The notes below the pieces were generated by a model. That model made no database searches. It worked only from the letters and a program-made list of their open reading frames with translations, and had not been told where the DNA came from. DNA of 64,000 bases from Streptosporangium becharense (GTDB lineage: Bacteria; Actinomycetota; Actinomycetes; Streptosporangiales; Streptosporangiaceae): positions 5,084,001 to 5,148,000 of the forward strand of contig NZ_JACHMP010000001.1 of the NCBI RefSeq assembly GCF_014204985.1. The letters are read 5' to 3'. The first letter of the stretch is position 1, and every line of letters begins with the position of its first letter. The position numbers were made by a program, and so were the translations under genes. Below, one piece after another: positions 43,313-52,237 of this stretch.

Positions 43313-43327
43313 TCTCGACATATGAGA
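43313..43327. promoter_or_regulatory. Candidate NdgR operator between ndgR and leuC
   Basis: TCTCGACATATGAGA, a perfect TCTC-N7-GAGA dyad, is centred in the 71-base gap between the divergent ndgR and leuC genes. Here the site overlaps where either promoter's -10 must lie, suggesting repression. NdgR/LtbR proteins are known to bind and control leuCD. Confidence 0.7.
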
Positions 43328-43368
43328 AAGCAAGTGGGTGGTGGGACAGCCGATCGCAAGGAGGCGAC

Positions 43369-44745
43369 ATGGGCCGCACACTCGCGGAGAAGGTCTGGGA
43401 GCAGCACGTCGTGCGACGTGCCGAAGGAGAGCCCGATCTGCTCTACATCGACCTTCACCTGATTCACGAGGTCACCAGCCCGCAGGCGTTCGACGGCCTG
43501 CGCATGGCCGGGCGGCCCGTCCGCAGGCCCGACCTCACGATCGCCACCGAGGACCACAACGTCCCGACCGTGCGCGGCCCCATCAACGACCCGGTGTCGC
43601 GCGTGCAGGTCGAGACGCTGCGCAAGAACTGCGCGGAGTTCGGCGTCCGGCTGCACCCGATGGGCGACGCCGGCCAGGGCGTGGTGCACATCATCGGCCC
43701 GCAGTTCGGCCTGACCCAGCCCGGCATGACGATCGTGTGTGGCGATTCTCACACCTCCACCCACGGCGCCTTCGGCGGCATCGCCTTCGGCATCGGCACC
43801 TCCGAGGTCGAGCACGTGCTCGCCACGCAGACGCTCCCGGCCTACCGGCCCAAGACGATGGCCATCGAGGTCTCCGGCGAACTGCCGTTCGGGGTCACCG
43901 CCAAGGACCTGATCCTGGCGATCATCGCCAAGATCGGCACCGGCGGCGGTCAGGGCCACATCATCGAGTACCGGGGCGAGGCCGTCCGCAAGCTCTCGAT
44001 GGAGGGCCGGATGACCGTCTGCAACATGTCCATCGAGGCGGGTGCCCGCGCGGGCATGATCGCTCCGGACGAGACCACCTTCGAGTACCTCAAGGGCCGC
44101 CCGCACGCGCCGTCCGGCGCCGACTGGGACGCCGCCGTCGAGTACTGGAAGTCGCTCGTCACCGACGAGGACGCGGTCTTCGACACCGTCGTGGAGATCG
44201 ACGCCTCCACGCTGACCCCGTTCGTCACCTGGGGCACCAACCCGGGCCAGGGTGCTCCGCTGGGCACCGCCGTGCCGGACCCGGACGAGACCGGCGACCC
44301 GGCCGCAGCCAGGCGTGCCCTGGAGTACATGGGCCTGACCGCGGGCACCCCGCTCCGCGACGTCCAGGTCGACACGGTCTTCGTGGGCTCCTGCACCAAC
44401 GGCCGGCTGGAGGATCTGCGGGCCGCGGCCGAGGTGCTCCGGGGCCGCCGGGTCGTCACCCGCACGCTGATCGTCCCCGGCTCGATGCTGGTCAAGCTCC
44501 AGGCGGAGCAGGAAGGGCTGGACGAGGTCTTCAAGGCCGCCGGCGCCGAGTGGCGCGAGGCGGGCTGCTCGATGTGCCTGGGCATGAACCCCGACACCCT
44601 CGCCCCCGGTGAGCGCAGCGCCTCCACCTCCAACCGCAACTTCGAGGGACGCCAGGGCAAGGGCGGCCGTACGCACCTCGTGTCCCCGCAGGTCGCCGCA
44701 GCGACCGCCGTCACCGGCAAACTGACCGCGCCCGCCGACCTGTAA
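43369..44745 (+). CDS. leuC: 3-Isopropylmalate dehydratase large subunit
   Basis: A 458-residue aconitase-family protein that isomerises 2-isopropylmalate to 3-isopropylmalate and also handles citramalate from CimA. The [4Fe-4S] cysteines appear in FVGSCTNGR and [10 protein letters not shown]. The substrate loop [27 protein letters not shown] is intact. The ATG follows CAAGGAGGCGAC. leuD follows after 12 bases. Controlled from the ndgR-leuC intergenic region. Confidence 0.97.
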   Translation: MGRTLAEKVWEQHVVRRAEGEPDLLYIDLHLIHEVTSPQAFDGLRMAGRPVRRPDLTIATEDHNVPTVRGPINDPVSRVQVETLRKNCAEFGVRLHPMGDAGQGVVHIIGPQFGLTQPGMTIVCGDSHTSTHGAFGGIAFGIGTSEVEHVLATQTLPAYRPKTMAIEVSGELPFGVTAKDLILAIIAKIGTGGGQGHIIEYRGEAVRKLSMEGRMTVCNMSIEAGARAGMIAPDETTFEYLKGRPHAPSGADWDAAVEYWKSLVTDEDAVFDTVVEIDASTLTPFVTWGTNPGQGAPLGTAVPDPDETGDPAAARRALEYMGLTAGTPLRDVQVDTVFVGSCTNGRLEDLRAAAEVLRGRRVVTRTLIVPGSMLVKLQAEQEGLDEVFKAAGAEWREAGCSMCLGMNPDTLAPGERSASTSNRNFEGRQGKGGRTHLVSPQVAAATAVTGKLTAPADL

Positions 44746-44757
44746 GGAGCTCGCACC

Positions 44758-45345
44758 ATGGAAGCCTTCGTCACCCACACCGGCCGGGCCGTGCCGCTGC
44801 GCCGGAGCAACGTCGACACCGACCAGATCATCCCCGCCGTCTGGCTCAAGCAGGTCAGCCGGACCGGTTTCGAGAAGGGGCTGTTCTCCGCCTGGCGCGA
44901 GGACCCCGGCTTCGTGCTGAACAACCCCGCCCACGCGGGCGCCTCGATCCTGCTCGCCGGCCCCGACTTCGGCACCGGCTCCTCCCGCGAGCACGCCGTC
45001 TGGGCCCTCCAGCAGTACGGCTTCCGGGTCGTGATCGCGGCCCGTTTCGGGGACATCTTCCGTAATAATTCCACCAAGATGGGCCTGCTCCCGGTCGTGC
45101 TGCCGGGCGACGTCGTCGACTCCCTGCACGACGAGGTGGAGGCCGACCCCGCGCTGGAGATCACCGTCGATCTGGAGAACCGCGAGGTCCGCTGGGGCGG
45201 CCGGGCGGTCGCGTTCGAGATCGACGACTACACCCGCTGGCGGCTGATGGAGGGCCTGGACGACATCGGGCTGACCCTGCGCAACGCCGATGACATCGCG
45301 GCATACGAGAATGGTCGGCAGTCATGGCTGCCGACGACCGTCTGA
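44758..45345 (+). CDS. leuD: 3-Isopropylmalate dehydratase small subunit
   Basis: A 195-residue swivelling-domain subunit ([49 protein letters not shown]) that completes the LeuCD active site. SD AAGGAGCTCGC. Its 3' end overlaps the start of the next small gene by 22 bases, so that gene is probably translated from the leuCD mRNA. Confidence 0.97.
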   Translation: MEAFVTHTGRAVPLRRSNVDTDQIIPAVWLKQVSRTGFEKGLFSAWREDPGFVLNNPAHAGASILLAGPDFGTGSSREHAVWALQQYGFRVVIAARFGDIFRNNSTKMGLLPVVLPGDVVDSLHDEVEADPALEITVDLENREVRWGGRAVAFEIDDYTRWRLMEGLDDIGLTLRNADDIAAYENGRQSWLPTTV

Positions 45346-45578
45346 CCCGTTCAGAGGACGAGCTGGCGTGGCGGCTGCGCGAGGCGCACCGCCGCGTCCG
45401 CGTGCTGCCCATCCCCGCTGAGGAGCGGAAACGCTTCGCCAGGCGCCTCGTCGCCATCTGCGACGCCGCCAAACACGACCTTGATCACGCCGCCGGGCGT
45501 CTTGATTTGTTCTTTCTCGACGTAGATGCCGTGGTTTCAGACACGTCAAGTGCTGGAAACATTGCGGAAGGTGATTGA
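45324..45578 (+). CDS. Small protein after leuD, 84 aa, unknown
   Basis: An 84-residue product with a strongly charged helical N-terminus ([34 protein letters not shown]) and a hydrophilic C-terminus. I do not recognise the family. The ATG at 45324 lies inside leuD, giving translational coupling and membership of the leuCD operon. Its composition is protein-like, not Arg/Pro noise. Confidence 0.65.
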   Translation: MAADDRLTRSEDELAWRLREAHRRVRVLPIPAEERKRFARRLVAICDAAKHDLDHAAGRLDLFFLDVDAVVSDTSSAGNIAEGD

Positions 45579-45742
45579 GTCACACGGCTCCGTCCCCTAA
45601 TTTCAAGCGGGCAAGGGGTTTCGCACCGCGATCGAGGATGCGGCGTCCGTGATGAGACCCCTCGCCGTAACCACATCGGGTGAGACGGGTTTTCTGCCTC
45701 GTGACCCACTCCCGGACATCGGTAAGCAGGGGGAGCAACCTT

Positions 45743-46042
45743 ATGAACAAGAAGGAACTCGTCGACGCCATCGCGGATCGGGTGGGCGATAGGAAGACGG
45801 CCACCGAGGCCGTGAACGCGGTGCTCGACGCCATCCAGACAGCCGTCGCCAACGGGGACAAGGTCTCCATCACGGGGTTCGGCGCCTTCGAGATGGTGCA
45901 CAAGCCGGCCCGCACGGCCCGCAACCCCTCGACGGGTGCCGAGATCGACGTCGCAGAGAGCTGGGCACCGAAGTTCCGGCCCGGCTCCGACTTCAAGGAG
46001 CTCGTCAACACCGGCGGCAAGAAGGTCGGCAAGAAGAAGTAG
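45743..46042 (+). CDS. hup: HU-type nucleoid DNA-binding protein
   Basis: A 99-residue HU beginning MNKKELVDAIADRVGDRKTA, with the DNA-arm region FGAFEMVHKPARTARNPSTG and a short Lys-rich end (KKVGKKK). This is the short actinobacterial HU without the long Lys/Ala tail. The ATG at 45743 has GGGGGAG upstream; the longer frame is rejected. A 164-base leader separates it from the small gene before. A hairpin follows. Confidence 0.96.
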   Translation: MNKKELVDAIADRVGDRKTATEAVNAVLDAIQTAVANGDKVSITGFGAFEMVHKPARTARNPSTGAEIDVAESWAPKFRPGSDFKELVNTGGKKVGKKK

Positions 46043-46053
46043 GACCTCGCGCG

Positions 46054-46089
46054 GGGCGCCCGGCCTTTCCCTCTGGGAGCCGGGCGCCC
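46054..46089 (+). terminator. Terminator hairpin after hup
   Basis: GGGCGCCCGGC (46054-46064) pairs perfectly with 46079-46089. Inside the loop CCC and GGG can extend the structure. It begins 12 bases past the hup stop. Confidence 0.75.
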
Positions 46090-46223
46090 GGCGTTTCCCG
46101 GGTCGGACGTCTCCCGTGCCGCGGCCTCCCGGGCCTTCCCCACGGCGGAGGTTCCGGGTCGGTGCTTCCCGGGCGTTCCCGCGGCAGGGTTCCGGGCCGG
46201 TGTTCTCCGGACGTTCCCCGGCG

Positions 46224-46427
46224 TCAGCCGGGCACCGGGAAGGTCGACAGGGTGACGTAGGTGATCTCGCCGCCGGCCACGACGATGTTGACCCGCTGAC
46301 CGGATCTGAGCAGCCGCAGCGGCCCCGCGTCGAACGCCGCCGCGCCGAACGGGACCTCGGTCCCGTCGTCCAGGAAGACCGACCCCGACCGGGTCGCCGG
46401 GTCGAAGAGCCGCACCGTCGCCTGCAC
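46224..46427 (-). CDS. Small cold-shock-domain-like protein, 67 aa
   Basis: A 67-residue product (VQATVRLFDPATRSGSVFLDD... ending VTLSTFPVPG) with the strand order and GSVFLDDGTEVPF motif of a cold-shock OB fold. The aromatic RNA-binding residues of true CspA proteins are mostly replaced. The GTG at 46427 begins the conserved part. It is a stand-alone gene between hup and cofC. RNA binding is a guess from fold resemblance. Confidence 0.65.
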   Translation of the reverse strand: MQATVRLFDPATRSGSVFLDDGTEVPFGAAAFDAGPLRLLRSGQRVNIVVAGGEITYVTLSTFPVPG

Positions 46428-46480
46428 ACGCCCAGCGTAGCCCCGAACGGGAGCCGGGTGCCGCCCGAGCCGGGTCCGCA

Positions 46481-46559
46481 TCCGTGCGCACCCGGGTGGC
46501 CCGGATGTCACCGCCGTGTCCGTCTCCGTGCGCACCCGGGTGTTCCGGACGTCACCACC
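46481..46559. repeat. 44-bp-period direct repeat upstream of the CSD-like gene
   Basis: Two imperfect 35-base copies start TCCGTGCGCACCCGGGTG at 46481 and 46525. They fill the gap between the cofC 3' end and the CSD-like gene's promoter side. No gene or known motif is recognised in them. Confidence 0.6.
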
Positions 46560-46597
46560 GGGCCCGCGCCGTGCCCGCCACGGGGGCCCGTTCGTAC

Positions 46598-47266
46598 TCA
46601 GCCCCCGGCGTCCTGCTCGCGGATCCTCCGCACCGCGCTGAGCGTACGGGGCCCGACGCCGAGGGCCAGGGCGAGGCGGAGGTCGTCCGGGGTGTCCACG
46701 TCGCGGCGGACCGAGTCGATCCCGGCCAGGCAGAGCTCCTTGGCGCCGCGCCGCAGGTGGCGCTCGCGCGACCGGCCGCCGAAGCCCGGGGTGAACGGGA
46801 CACCGGGCCGTACCCCGTAGAAGGTCGTGCCGACCTCGGCGGCGTCGGGCAGGAACATCTGGTCGAACTCCGCCGCCGCCGTGAGCACCAGGGCGAGCTC
46901 GGCGGGTCGCAACGCCGGCAGATCGGCCTGGAGCGCGCCGACGTGAGCGCCGGGCGCCAGCCGCACCGCCTCCGCGGCGCCGTGCCGCAGGGCCGCGTTC
47001 AGCCCCGCCTCCGGGTCGCCGACCACGTGCGCGCCGACCTCGGCGAGCGCTCCGGCCGCCTCCGGGTCGCCCGTCACCACGACTACCCGTACGACGGGCG
47101 CGCAGCTCAGCGCCGCCTCCACGGTGTCGCAGGCGATGGCCACGGCCAGCGCCGCGCGGTGCGGACCGGCCGCCGCCGACAGCCGGGTCTTGGCGGCGAC
47201 CAGGGTCTTGACCGGAACGACGAGGCTCCAGGCTGAACTGTCCGGATCAGGCATAGCCTTAAGCAT
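46598..47266 (-). CDS. cofC: Phosphoenolpyruvate/2-phospho-L-lactate guanylyltransferase
   Basis: A 222-residue nucleotidyltransferase of the CofC/FbiD family (WSLVVPVKTLVAAKTRLS, HVGALQADLPALRP, DSVRRDVDTPDDL). It activates phosphoenolpyruvate (or 2-phospholactate) with GTP for coenzyme F420 synthesis. ATGs at 47266 and 47254 are both possible starts. The other fbi/cof genes are not in the window. It is divergent from plsC with 67 bases between. Confidence 0.9.
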   Translation of the reverse strand: MLKAMPDPDSSAWSLVVPVKTLVAAKTRLSAAAGPHRAALAVAIACDTVEAALSCAPVVRVVVVTGDPEAAGALAEVGAHVVGDPEAGLNAALRHGAAEAVRLAPGAHVGALQADLPALRPAELALVLTAAAEFDQMFLPDAAEVGTTFYGVRPGVPFTPGFGGRSRERHLRRGAKELCLAGIDSVRRDVDTPDDLRLALALGVGPRTLSAVRRIREQDAGG

Positions 47267-47333
47267 CCCGCCTCGACATCCCCGGGAACCACCGGGGAGA
47301 CTTAAGGCGCATACCGCTCATACGGAGGAGCCC

Positions 47334-48047
47334 ATGAGACGCCCCGGGTGGCCATCGCGATTCTGGGTCGCCTTCGCCGTCACGATCGTCAAGCCGATCT
47401 CCTGGCTCCTGGTGAAGAAGGACTGGCGCCGCGGCGACCTCCTGCCCAGGACGGGCGGGATCATCATGGTGACCAACCACCTGTCGTGGCTGGACCCCCT
47501 CCTGATCGCGCACTTCCTCTACAACAACGGGCGCTGGCCGGTGATCCTCGCCAAGTCGGGCCTCTTCTCGGTGCCGGTGATCGGCCACATGGTGCGCGCG
47601 CTGCGGGCCATCCCGGTGTACCGGGGGAGCGACAACGCGGCGCGCTCGCTGGAGGCGGCGCGGCGCGGGCTCGCCGCCGGGGCGTGCGTGATGTTCTACC
47701 CGGAGGGCACCTGCACCCGCGACCCGGAGCTCTGGCCGATGGAGGGCAAGACCGGCGCGGCCCGGCTCGCCCTGGAGACCGGCGCGCCGGTGATCCCGGT
47801 GGCGCACTGGGGTGCGCAGGAGATCCTGCCCTACGGGAGCAGGCGGCCCAGGCCGCTGCCCCGCAAGACCTTCCGCGTGCTGGCCGGGCCGCCGGTCGAC
47901 CTGTCCCGGTACGAGGGCCGGCCGCTCCGCGCCGACGTGCTGCGCGAGGCGACCGCCGACATCATGGCGGCGATCACCGCCCAGCTCGCCGAGCTCCGGG
48001 GCGAGAAGCCGCCGGAGACCCCCTTCAAGCGGCCTTCCGACAAGTGA
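47334..48047 (+). CDS. plsC: 1-Acyl-sn-glycerol-3-phosphate acyltransferase
   Basis: A 237-residue PlsC-family enzyme with the catalytic NHLSWLD (His49, Asp54) and the substrate motif [10 protein letters not shown]. An N-terminal hydrophobic segment anchors it to the membrane. It acylates lysophosphatidate to phosphatidate. The ATG at 47334 follows CGGAGGAG. gpsA starts 20 bases downstream, so glycerol-3-phosphate supply and its acylation are encoded together. Confidence 0.92.
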   Translation: MRRPGWPSRFWVAFAVTIVKPISWLLVKKDWRRGDLLPRTGGIIMVTNHLSWLDPLLIAHFLYNNGRWPVILAKSGLFSVPVIGHMVRALRAIPVYRGSDNAARSLEAARRGLAAGACVMFYPEGTCTRDPELWPMEGKTGAARLALETGAPVIPVAHWGAQEILPYGSRRPRPLPRKTFRVLAGPPVDLSRYEGRPLRADVLREATADIMAAITAQLAELRGEKPPETPFKRPSDK

Positions 48048-48067
48048 CTTCGGCGTACGGTGATGAA

Positions 48068-49078
48068 ATGACCAAGGCGGCTGTATTCGGCACGGGCTCG
48101 TGGGGCACGACGTTCGGCATGATCCTGGCCGGGACGGGCACCCGGACGACCCTGTGGGGCCGGCGGGCGGAGGTCGTCGAGGCGATCGACCGCCGTCACG
48201 AGAACCCCGACTACCTGCCCGGCGCCGTGCTGCCCGAGACCCTGCGCGCGACGACCGACCCGGCCGAGGCCCTGGACGGGGCCGACTTCGTGGTTCTCGC
48301 CGTGCCCTCCCAGACGCTGCGCGAGAACCTGACCCGCTGGAAGCCCCACCTGCCGCCCGACGCGCTGCTGGTCAGCCTCATGAAGGGCATCGAGCTCGGC
48401 ACCACCAAGCGGATGAGCGAGGTCATCTGCGAGGTCGCGGAGGTGCCCCAGGAGCGGGTCGCGGTGGTGTCGGGGCCCAACCTGGTCGGTGAGATCGTCC
48501 GCGGTCAGCCCGCCGCGACCGTGGTCGCCTGCACCGACGAGCGGGCCATGGAACGCCTCCAGGCGGCCTGCCACCTGCCGCCGTGGTTCCGTCCCTACAC
48601 CAACCCCGACGTCGTGGGCGTGGAGCTCGGTGGGGCCGTCAAGAACGTGATCGCGCTGGCGGTCGGCGTCGCGGCCGGGATGGGCATGGGCGACAACGTC
48701 GGAGCGATGCTGATGACACGCGGGCTGGCCGAGATCTCCCGGCTGGGTGCGGCGCTCGGCGCCGACCCGCACACCTTCGCCGGTCTGGCGGGCATGGGCG
48801 ACCTGGTGGCGACCTGCACCTCCCCGCTGTCCAGGAACCGCACCTTCGGGGAGAACCTCGGGCGGGGGATGACCCTGGCCGAGGTGATCGCCGCCACCAA
48901 ACAGACCGCCGAGGGCGTGAAGTCCTGCGAGTCGGTCCTGGAACTGGCCAGGAAGCACGACGTGGAGATGCCGATCACCGAGGTGGTGGTGGCGGTCGTC
49001 CACGACGCGATGCCCCCCAGCGAGGCCGCGGTGCTGCTGATGTCCCGCACCCCCAAGCCGGAACGGTACGGCCTCTGA
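48068..49078 (+). CDS. gpsA: Glycerol-3-phosphate dehydrogenase [NAD(P)+]
   Basis: A 336-residue enzyme with the Rossmann motif GTGSWG at 8-13, the substrate region [10 protein letters not shown] ... [10 protein letters not shown], the catalytic Lys in GGAVKNVIA, and [12 protein letters not shown]. It reduces dihydroxyacetone phosphate to glycerol-3-phosphate for phospholipids. The ATG at 48068 follows GGTGATGAA; the ATG five bases earlier is out of frame and hits a stop. Confidence 0.96.
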   Translation: MTKAAVFGTGSWGTTFGMILAGTGTRTTLWGRRAEVVEAIDRRHENPDYLPGAVLPETLRATTDPAEALDGADFVVLAVPSQTLRENLTRWKPHLPPDALLVSLMKGIELGTTKRMSEVICEVAEVPQERVAVVSGPNLVGEIVRGQPAATVVACTDERAMERLQAACHLPPWFRPYTNPDVVGVELGGAVKNVIALAVGVAAGMGMGDNVGAMLMTRGLAEISRLGAALGADPHTFAGLAGMGDLVATCTSPLSRNRTFGENLGRGMTLAEVIAATKQTAEGVKSCESVLELARKHDVEMPITEVVVAVVHDAMPPSEAAVLLMSRTPKPERYGL

Positions 49079-49090
49079 CGTCATCCCCGT

Positions 49091-49135
49091 CATCTCCGTG
49101 ATCCCGGTCATCCCCGTGATCCCGGTCATCCCCGG
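49091..49135. repeat. 18-bp tandem repeat after gpsA
   Basis: CATCCCCGTGATCCCGGT repeats with an 18-bp period (49091, 49109, then a partial copy), starting 12 bases past the gpsA stop. The rest of the 263-base gap to ddl is GC-rich and has no gene. Confidence 0.7.
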
Positions 49136-49341
49136 AGGGTGCCCGGCCGCGGGACGCCCGTCCGGAGGGCGGGGTCCGCGAGGGGCGGGGCCCGGCGGGT
49201 GGCGGTAGATGGCGGTGCCGGCGGGTGACGGCGGGTGGCGGTGACGTCGCCCGGCCGGCGCGACCGCCCTCGACCGTGATCGGAGGGATAGGCGCGTCCA
49301 ACAGGCGGATTTCCCCCTAACAGGGGGTAGATTCGGTCATC

Positions 49342-50451
49342 ATGAGTGAGCAGCACGGACCCCGGCCGAAGGTCGCCGTCGTCTTCGGCGGCCGCAATTC
49401 CGAGCACGCCGTCTCCATCCTGGGGGCGGGCAGCGTGCTGGAGGTCATCGATCGTTCTCGATACGAGGTGGTCCCCATCGGGATCGCCCCGGACGGGCGG
49501 TGGGTGCTCGCCTCCGGAGACCAGCGCTACGCGGTCGAGGACGGCGAGTTCCCGTCCGTCGACGCCGGGGGCACGGAGCTCGCGCTGCTGTCCGGCGGCG
49601 GCCCGCTGGTGACCTACGAGGCCGGCAGCATCCCCGCCGACCTCGGCCAGGTCGACGTCGTCTTCCCCGTCATGCACGGCCCCTTCGCCGAGGACGGGAC
49701 GATCCAGGGGCTCCTGGAGATGGCCGGTGTCCGTTACGTCGGCTCCGGAGTGCTGGCCAGCGCGGTCGGCATGGACAAGGCGTACATGAAGATGGTGCTC
49801 GCCGCCTCCGGCCTGCCCGTCGGCCGGTACGTGGTGATCCGCGACCGCGACTGGCGGACCGAACGCGACCGGGTGCTCAAGGAGGTCCAGGAGCTCGGCT
49901 GGCCGGTGTTCGTCAAGCCCGCCCGCGCCGGGTCCAGCCAGGGCATCTCCAAGGCCACCACCATGGACGAGCTGGAGCGGGCCATCGAGTTCGCCCGCGA
50001 GCACGACCCCAAGGTCCTGGTCGAGGCCGCGATCACGGGCCGCGAGATCGAGTGCGCGGTGCTGGAGTCGCCGGGTGACGAGGCGCCGCGGGCCAGCGTG
50101 CCGGGCGAGGTGCTGGTCCACGGCGAGCACGAGTTCTTCGACTTCGAGGCCAAATACGTCGAGGGCGGCATGTCCCTGAGGGCTCCCGCGGACATCCCCG
50201 GGCAGACGGCCGAGGAGCTGCGGGCCATGGCCGTGCGCGCCTTCGAGGCGCTGGGCTGCGAGGGGCTGGCCCGGGTCGACTTCTTCTACACCCCCGACGG
50301 CCGGCTGATCCTCAACGAGATCAACACCATGCCCGGTTTCACTGCGCTGTCGGTCGCGCCGCAGCTGTGGGCCGCCACCGGGCTGACCTACGCCGAGCTC
50401 GTCGACCGGTTGATCCAGCTCGCGCTCGGCCGCTCACCCGGTCTGCGCTAG
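49342..50451 (+). CDS. ddl: D-alanine--D-alanine ligase
   Basis: A 369-residue ATP-grasp enzyme that makes D-Ala-D-Ala for peptidoglycan. It shows VVFGGRNSEHAVSI at the N-terminus, PVMHGPFAEDGTIQGLLEMAGVRYVGSG, the ATP-binding VFVKPARAGSSQGISK and the metal-binding ARVDFFYTPDGRLILNEINTMPGFT. The length is typical. It follows gpsA at a distance with its own gap. It converges on and overlaps the DUF3515 gene by 18 bases. Confidence 0.97.
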   Translation: MSEQHGPRPKVAVVFGGRNSEHAVSILGAGSVLEVIDRSRYEVVPIGIAPDGRWVLASGDQRYAVEDGEFPSVDAGGTELALLSGGGPLVTYEAGSIPADLGQVDVVFPVMHGPFAEDGTIQGLLEMAGVRYVGSGVLASAVGMDKAYMKMVLAASGLPVGRYVVIRDRDWRTERDRVLKEVQELGWPVFVKPARAGSSQGISKATTMDELERAIEFAREHDPKVLVEAAITGREIECAVLESPGDEAPRASVPGEVLVHGEHEFFDFEAKYVEGGMSLRAPADIPGQTAEELRAMAVRAFEALGCEGLARVDFFYTPDGRLILNEINTMPGFTALSVAPQLWAATGLTYAELVDRLIQLALGRSPGLR

Positions 50452-50880
50452 AGCCGCCTTGATCGGCGCCGCGAGGTCGAGGAGCACGTTCTGCGGGACG
50501 TGTTTCCGGGAGATCGTCACCTCGACGTAGGCCTCCCGCCCGACCGACGTGAACAGCGTCGGCCGGGCCGGGTCGGGGTACCACGCCACCCCGTTGATCT
50601 CGGGCACCTGGTCGGTGGCCGACATCGTCGCCGGTCGCGCTACCCCGCAACGCAGCGCGATCTCCGCCTCGCCCCACACCGCGACGTACGGCGAAGCCGG
50701 GGTGGACTCCCCCCGGTCCGCGCCGTCGAGCCGCTGCGGGAGCCGTTCACCCAGGGTCTCGCACGCCGCCGCGGCGGCTCCCTCGGGAACGGGCGGCTCC
50801 ACCCGGACGGCACCGCCGCACCCGGCCACGATCAGCAGAGCACAGGCGCATCCCGTCCAGCGGGCGAACCGGAGTGGCAT
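50434..50880 (-). CDS. DUF3515 lipoprotein
   Basis: A 148-residue product with a lipoprotein signal peptide (FARWTGCACALLIVAGCGG, lipobox VAGC). The DUF3515-type domain follows (CETLGERLPQRLDG ... VAVWGEAEIALRCGVARP ... VNGVAW-like, then VEVTISRKHVPQNVLLDLA). The function is unknown. The gene next to ddl is often this one in actinomycetes. The 3' end overlaps ddl. Confidence 0.85.
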   Translation of the reverse strand: MPLRFARWTGCACALLIVAGCGGAVRVEPPVPEGAAAAACETLGERLPQRLDGADRGESTPASPYVAVWGEAEIALRCGVARPATMSATDQVPEINGVAWYPDPARPTLFTSVGREAYVEVTISRKHVPQNVLLDLAAPIKAALAQTG

Positions 50881-50896
50881 CTCGCATTCCCGACGA

Positions 50897-51130
50897 TCAG
50901 ATATGGACGATGGGACACGTAAGAGTACGTGTGATCCCTTCGACCGCCTGAATCTGGGCCACGACGAGCTTGCCCAGCTCGTCGACGTTGCGAGCCTGTG
51001 CCCGCACGATCACGTCGTACGGGCCGGTGACGTCCTCGGCCTGTGTGACGCCGGAGATCCCGGAGATCTCCCGAGCCACGTTCGCGGCCTTGCCGACCTC
51101 GGTCTGGATAAGGATGTAGGCCTGCACCAT
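50897..51130 (-). CDS. Stand-alone Lrp/AsnC ligand-binding (RAM) domain protein
   Basis: A 77-residue protein (MVQAYILIQTEVGKAANVA ... VTGPYDVIVRAQARNVDELGKLVV) equal to the effector-binding half of Lrp/AsnC regulators with no DNA-binding half. Such single-domain proteins bind amino acids and may pair with full-length Lrp proteins. The ATG at 51130 has GGGAGGACG; an upstream in-frame extension is not needed. Divergent from thiL. Confidence 0.9.
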   Translation of the reverse strand: MVQAYILIQTEVGKAANVAREISGISGVTQAEDVTGPYDVIVRAQARNVDELGKLVVAQIQAVEGITRTLTCPIVHI

Positions 51131-51181
51131 CACGTCCTCCCGGGCGATTGGATCAGTGCCGAAGGGCCACCGTACCCTGTG

Positions 51182-52138
51182 ATGAACGGGAGGTGTGCCA
51201 TCACAGTCGGAGATCTCGGCGAATTCGGGGTTATTGCACGTATTGCCGGACGCTTGCCACAAGGTAGGGCCGTGTTGCTCGGCCCCGGGGACGACGCCGC
51301 GGTGGTGAGTGCTCCCGATGGGCGGGTCGTCGTGACGACAGACTTGTTACTTGAGGGTAGGCATTTCCGCCGCGACTGGTCCAGTGGCTATGACATCGGC
51401 CGCAAGGCGGCGGCGCAGAATCTCTCGGACATCGTGGCCATGGGGGCCGAGCCCACCGGCATCGTGGTCGGGCTGGGCCTGCCCGCCGACGCCGCCACCG
51501 ACTGGCTGGACCGATTGACCGACGGCTTCCGCGACGAGTGCGAGCTGGTCGGGGCTGGCGTGGCCGGTGGTGACATCACCCGCTGTGACATCGTCGTCAT
51601 CGGCGTCACCGCCCTCGGTGACCTGGGCGGGCGGGCACCGGTCACCCGCTCGGGAGCGCGGCCCGGGGACGTGGTCGCCGTCGCCGGTCGCCTCGGGTAC
51701 GCCGCGGCGGGGCTCGCGCTGTTCCGTGAGGGGCTGAACGGGCCGCCGGAACTGCTCGAAGCCCATCGGCGCCCACGTCCGCCCTACGCCCGCGGACCCG
51801 AGGCCGCCGTGCTCGGCGCGACCGCCATGCTCGACGTCAGCGACGGCCTGCTCCAGGATCTCGGGCACGTGGCCGAGGCGTCCGGGGTGGGCATGATGCT
51901 CGACCCGGAGCTTTTCATGATCCATTACGTGATGCGGGACGCCGGCCGTCTGCTCGGCGTCGACCCGCTGGAGTGGGTGCTCACCGGCGGCGATGATCAC
52001 GCGCTCGTCGCGACCTTCCCCGAGGATGTCCGTCTTCCGCCGGGCTGGAGTGTGGTCGGAATGGTGACGGAGGGTGACGGTGTGCAGGTCAGGGGGGTGT
52101 CTCTTGATCGCGCCGGCTGGGATCACTTCCGGGAGTGA
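51182..52138 (+). CDS. thiL: Thiamine-monophosphate kinase
   Basis: A 318-residue enzyme that phosphorylates thiamine monophosphate to the active diphosphate. Motifs: VGDLGEFGVIARIAG, LLGPGDDAAVV, TTDLLLEGRHF, AAQNLSDIVAMGAEP, and MLDVSDGLLQDLGH. The ATG at 51182 or the GTG just before it (51179) is the start. A TACCCT -10-like box six bases upstream suggests a leaderless mRNA. No TPP riboswitch is visible. thiD is 1.3 kb downstream. Confidence 0.94.
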   Translation: MNGRCAITVGDLGEFGVIARIAGRLPQGRAVLLGPGDDAAVVSAPDGRVVVTTDLLLEGRHFRRDWSSGYDIGRKAAAQNLSDIVAMGAEPTGIVVGLGLPADAATDWLDRLTDGFRDECELVGAGVAGGDITRCDIVVIGVTALGDLGGRAPVTRSGARPGDVVAVAGRLGYAAAGLALFREGLNGPPELLEAHRRPRPPYARGPEAAVLGATAMLDVSDGLLQDLGHVAEASGVGMMLDPELFMIHYVMRDAGRLLGVDPLEWVLTGGDDHALVATFPEDVRLPPGWSVVGMVTEGDGVQVRGVSLDRAGWDHFRE

Positions 52139-52237
52139 CGTTTACCACTTCTTGCTACATCTGTGAAAATTGCGACAAACGTATATCGAAATGATATGAA
52201 GATGGGCGGTCGAGATTCCCTCCCAGAAAGGGGCGAT

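Noticed and set aside
51140..51200. TPP riboswitch before thiL or thiD
   Set aside because: No CTGAGA-type thi-box sequence is present, and the leaders are too short or absent.
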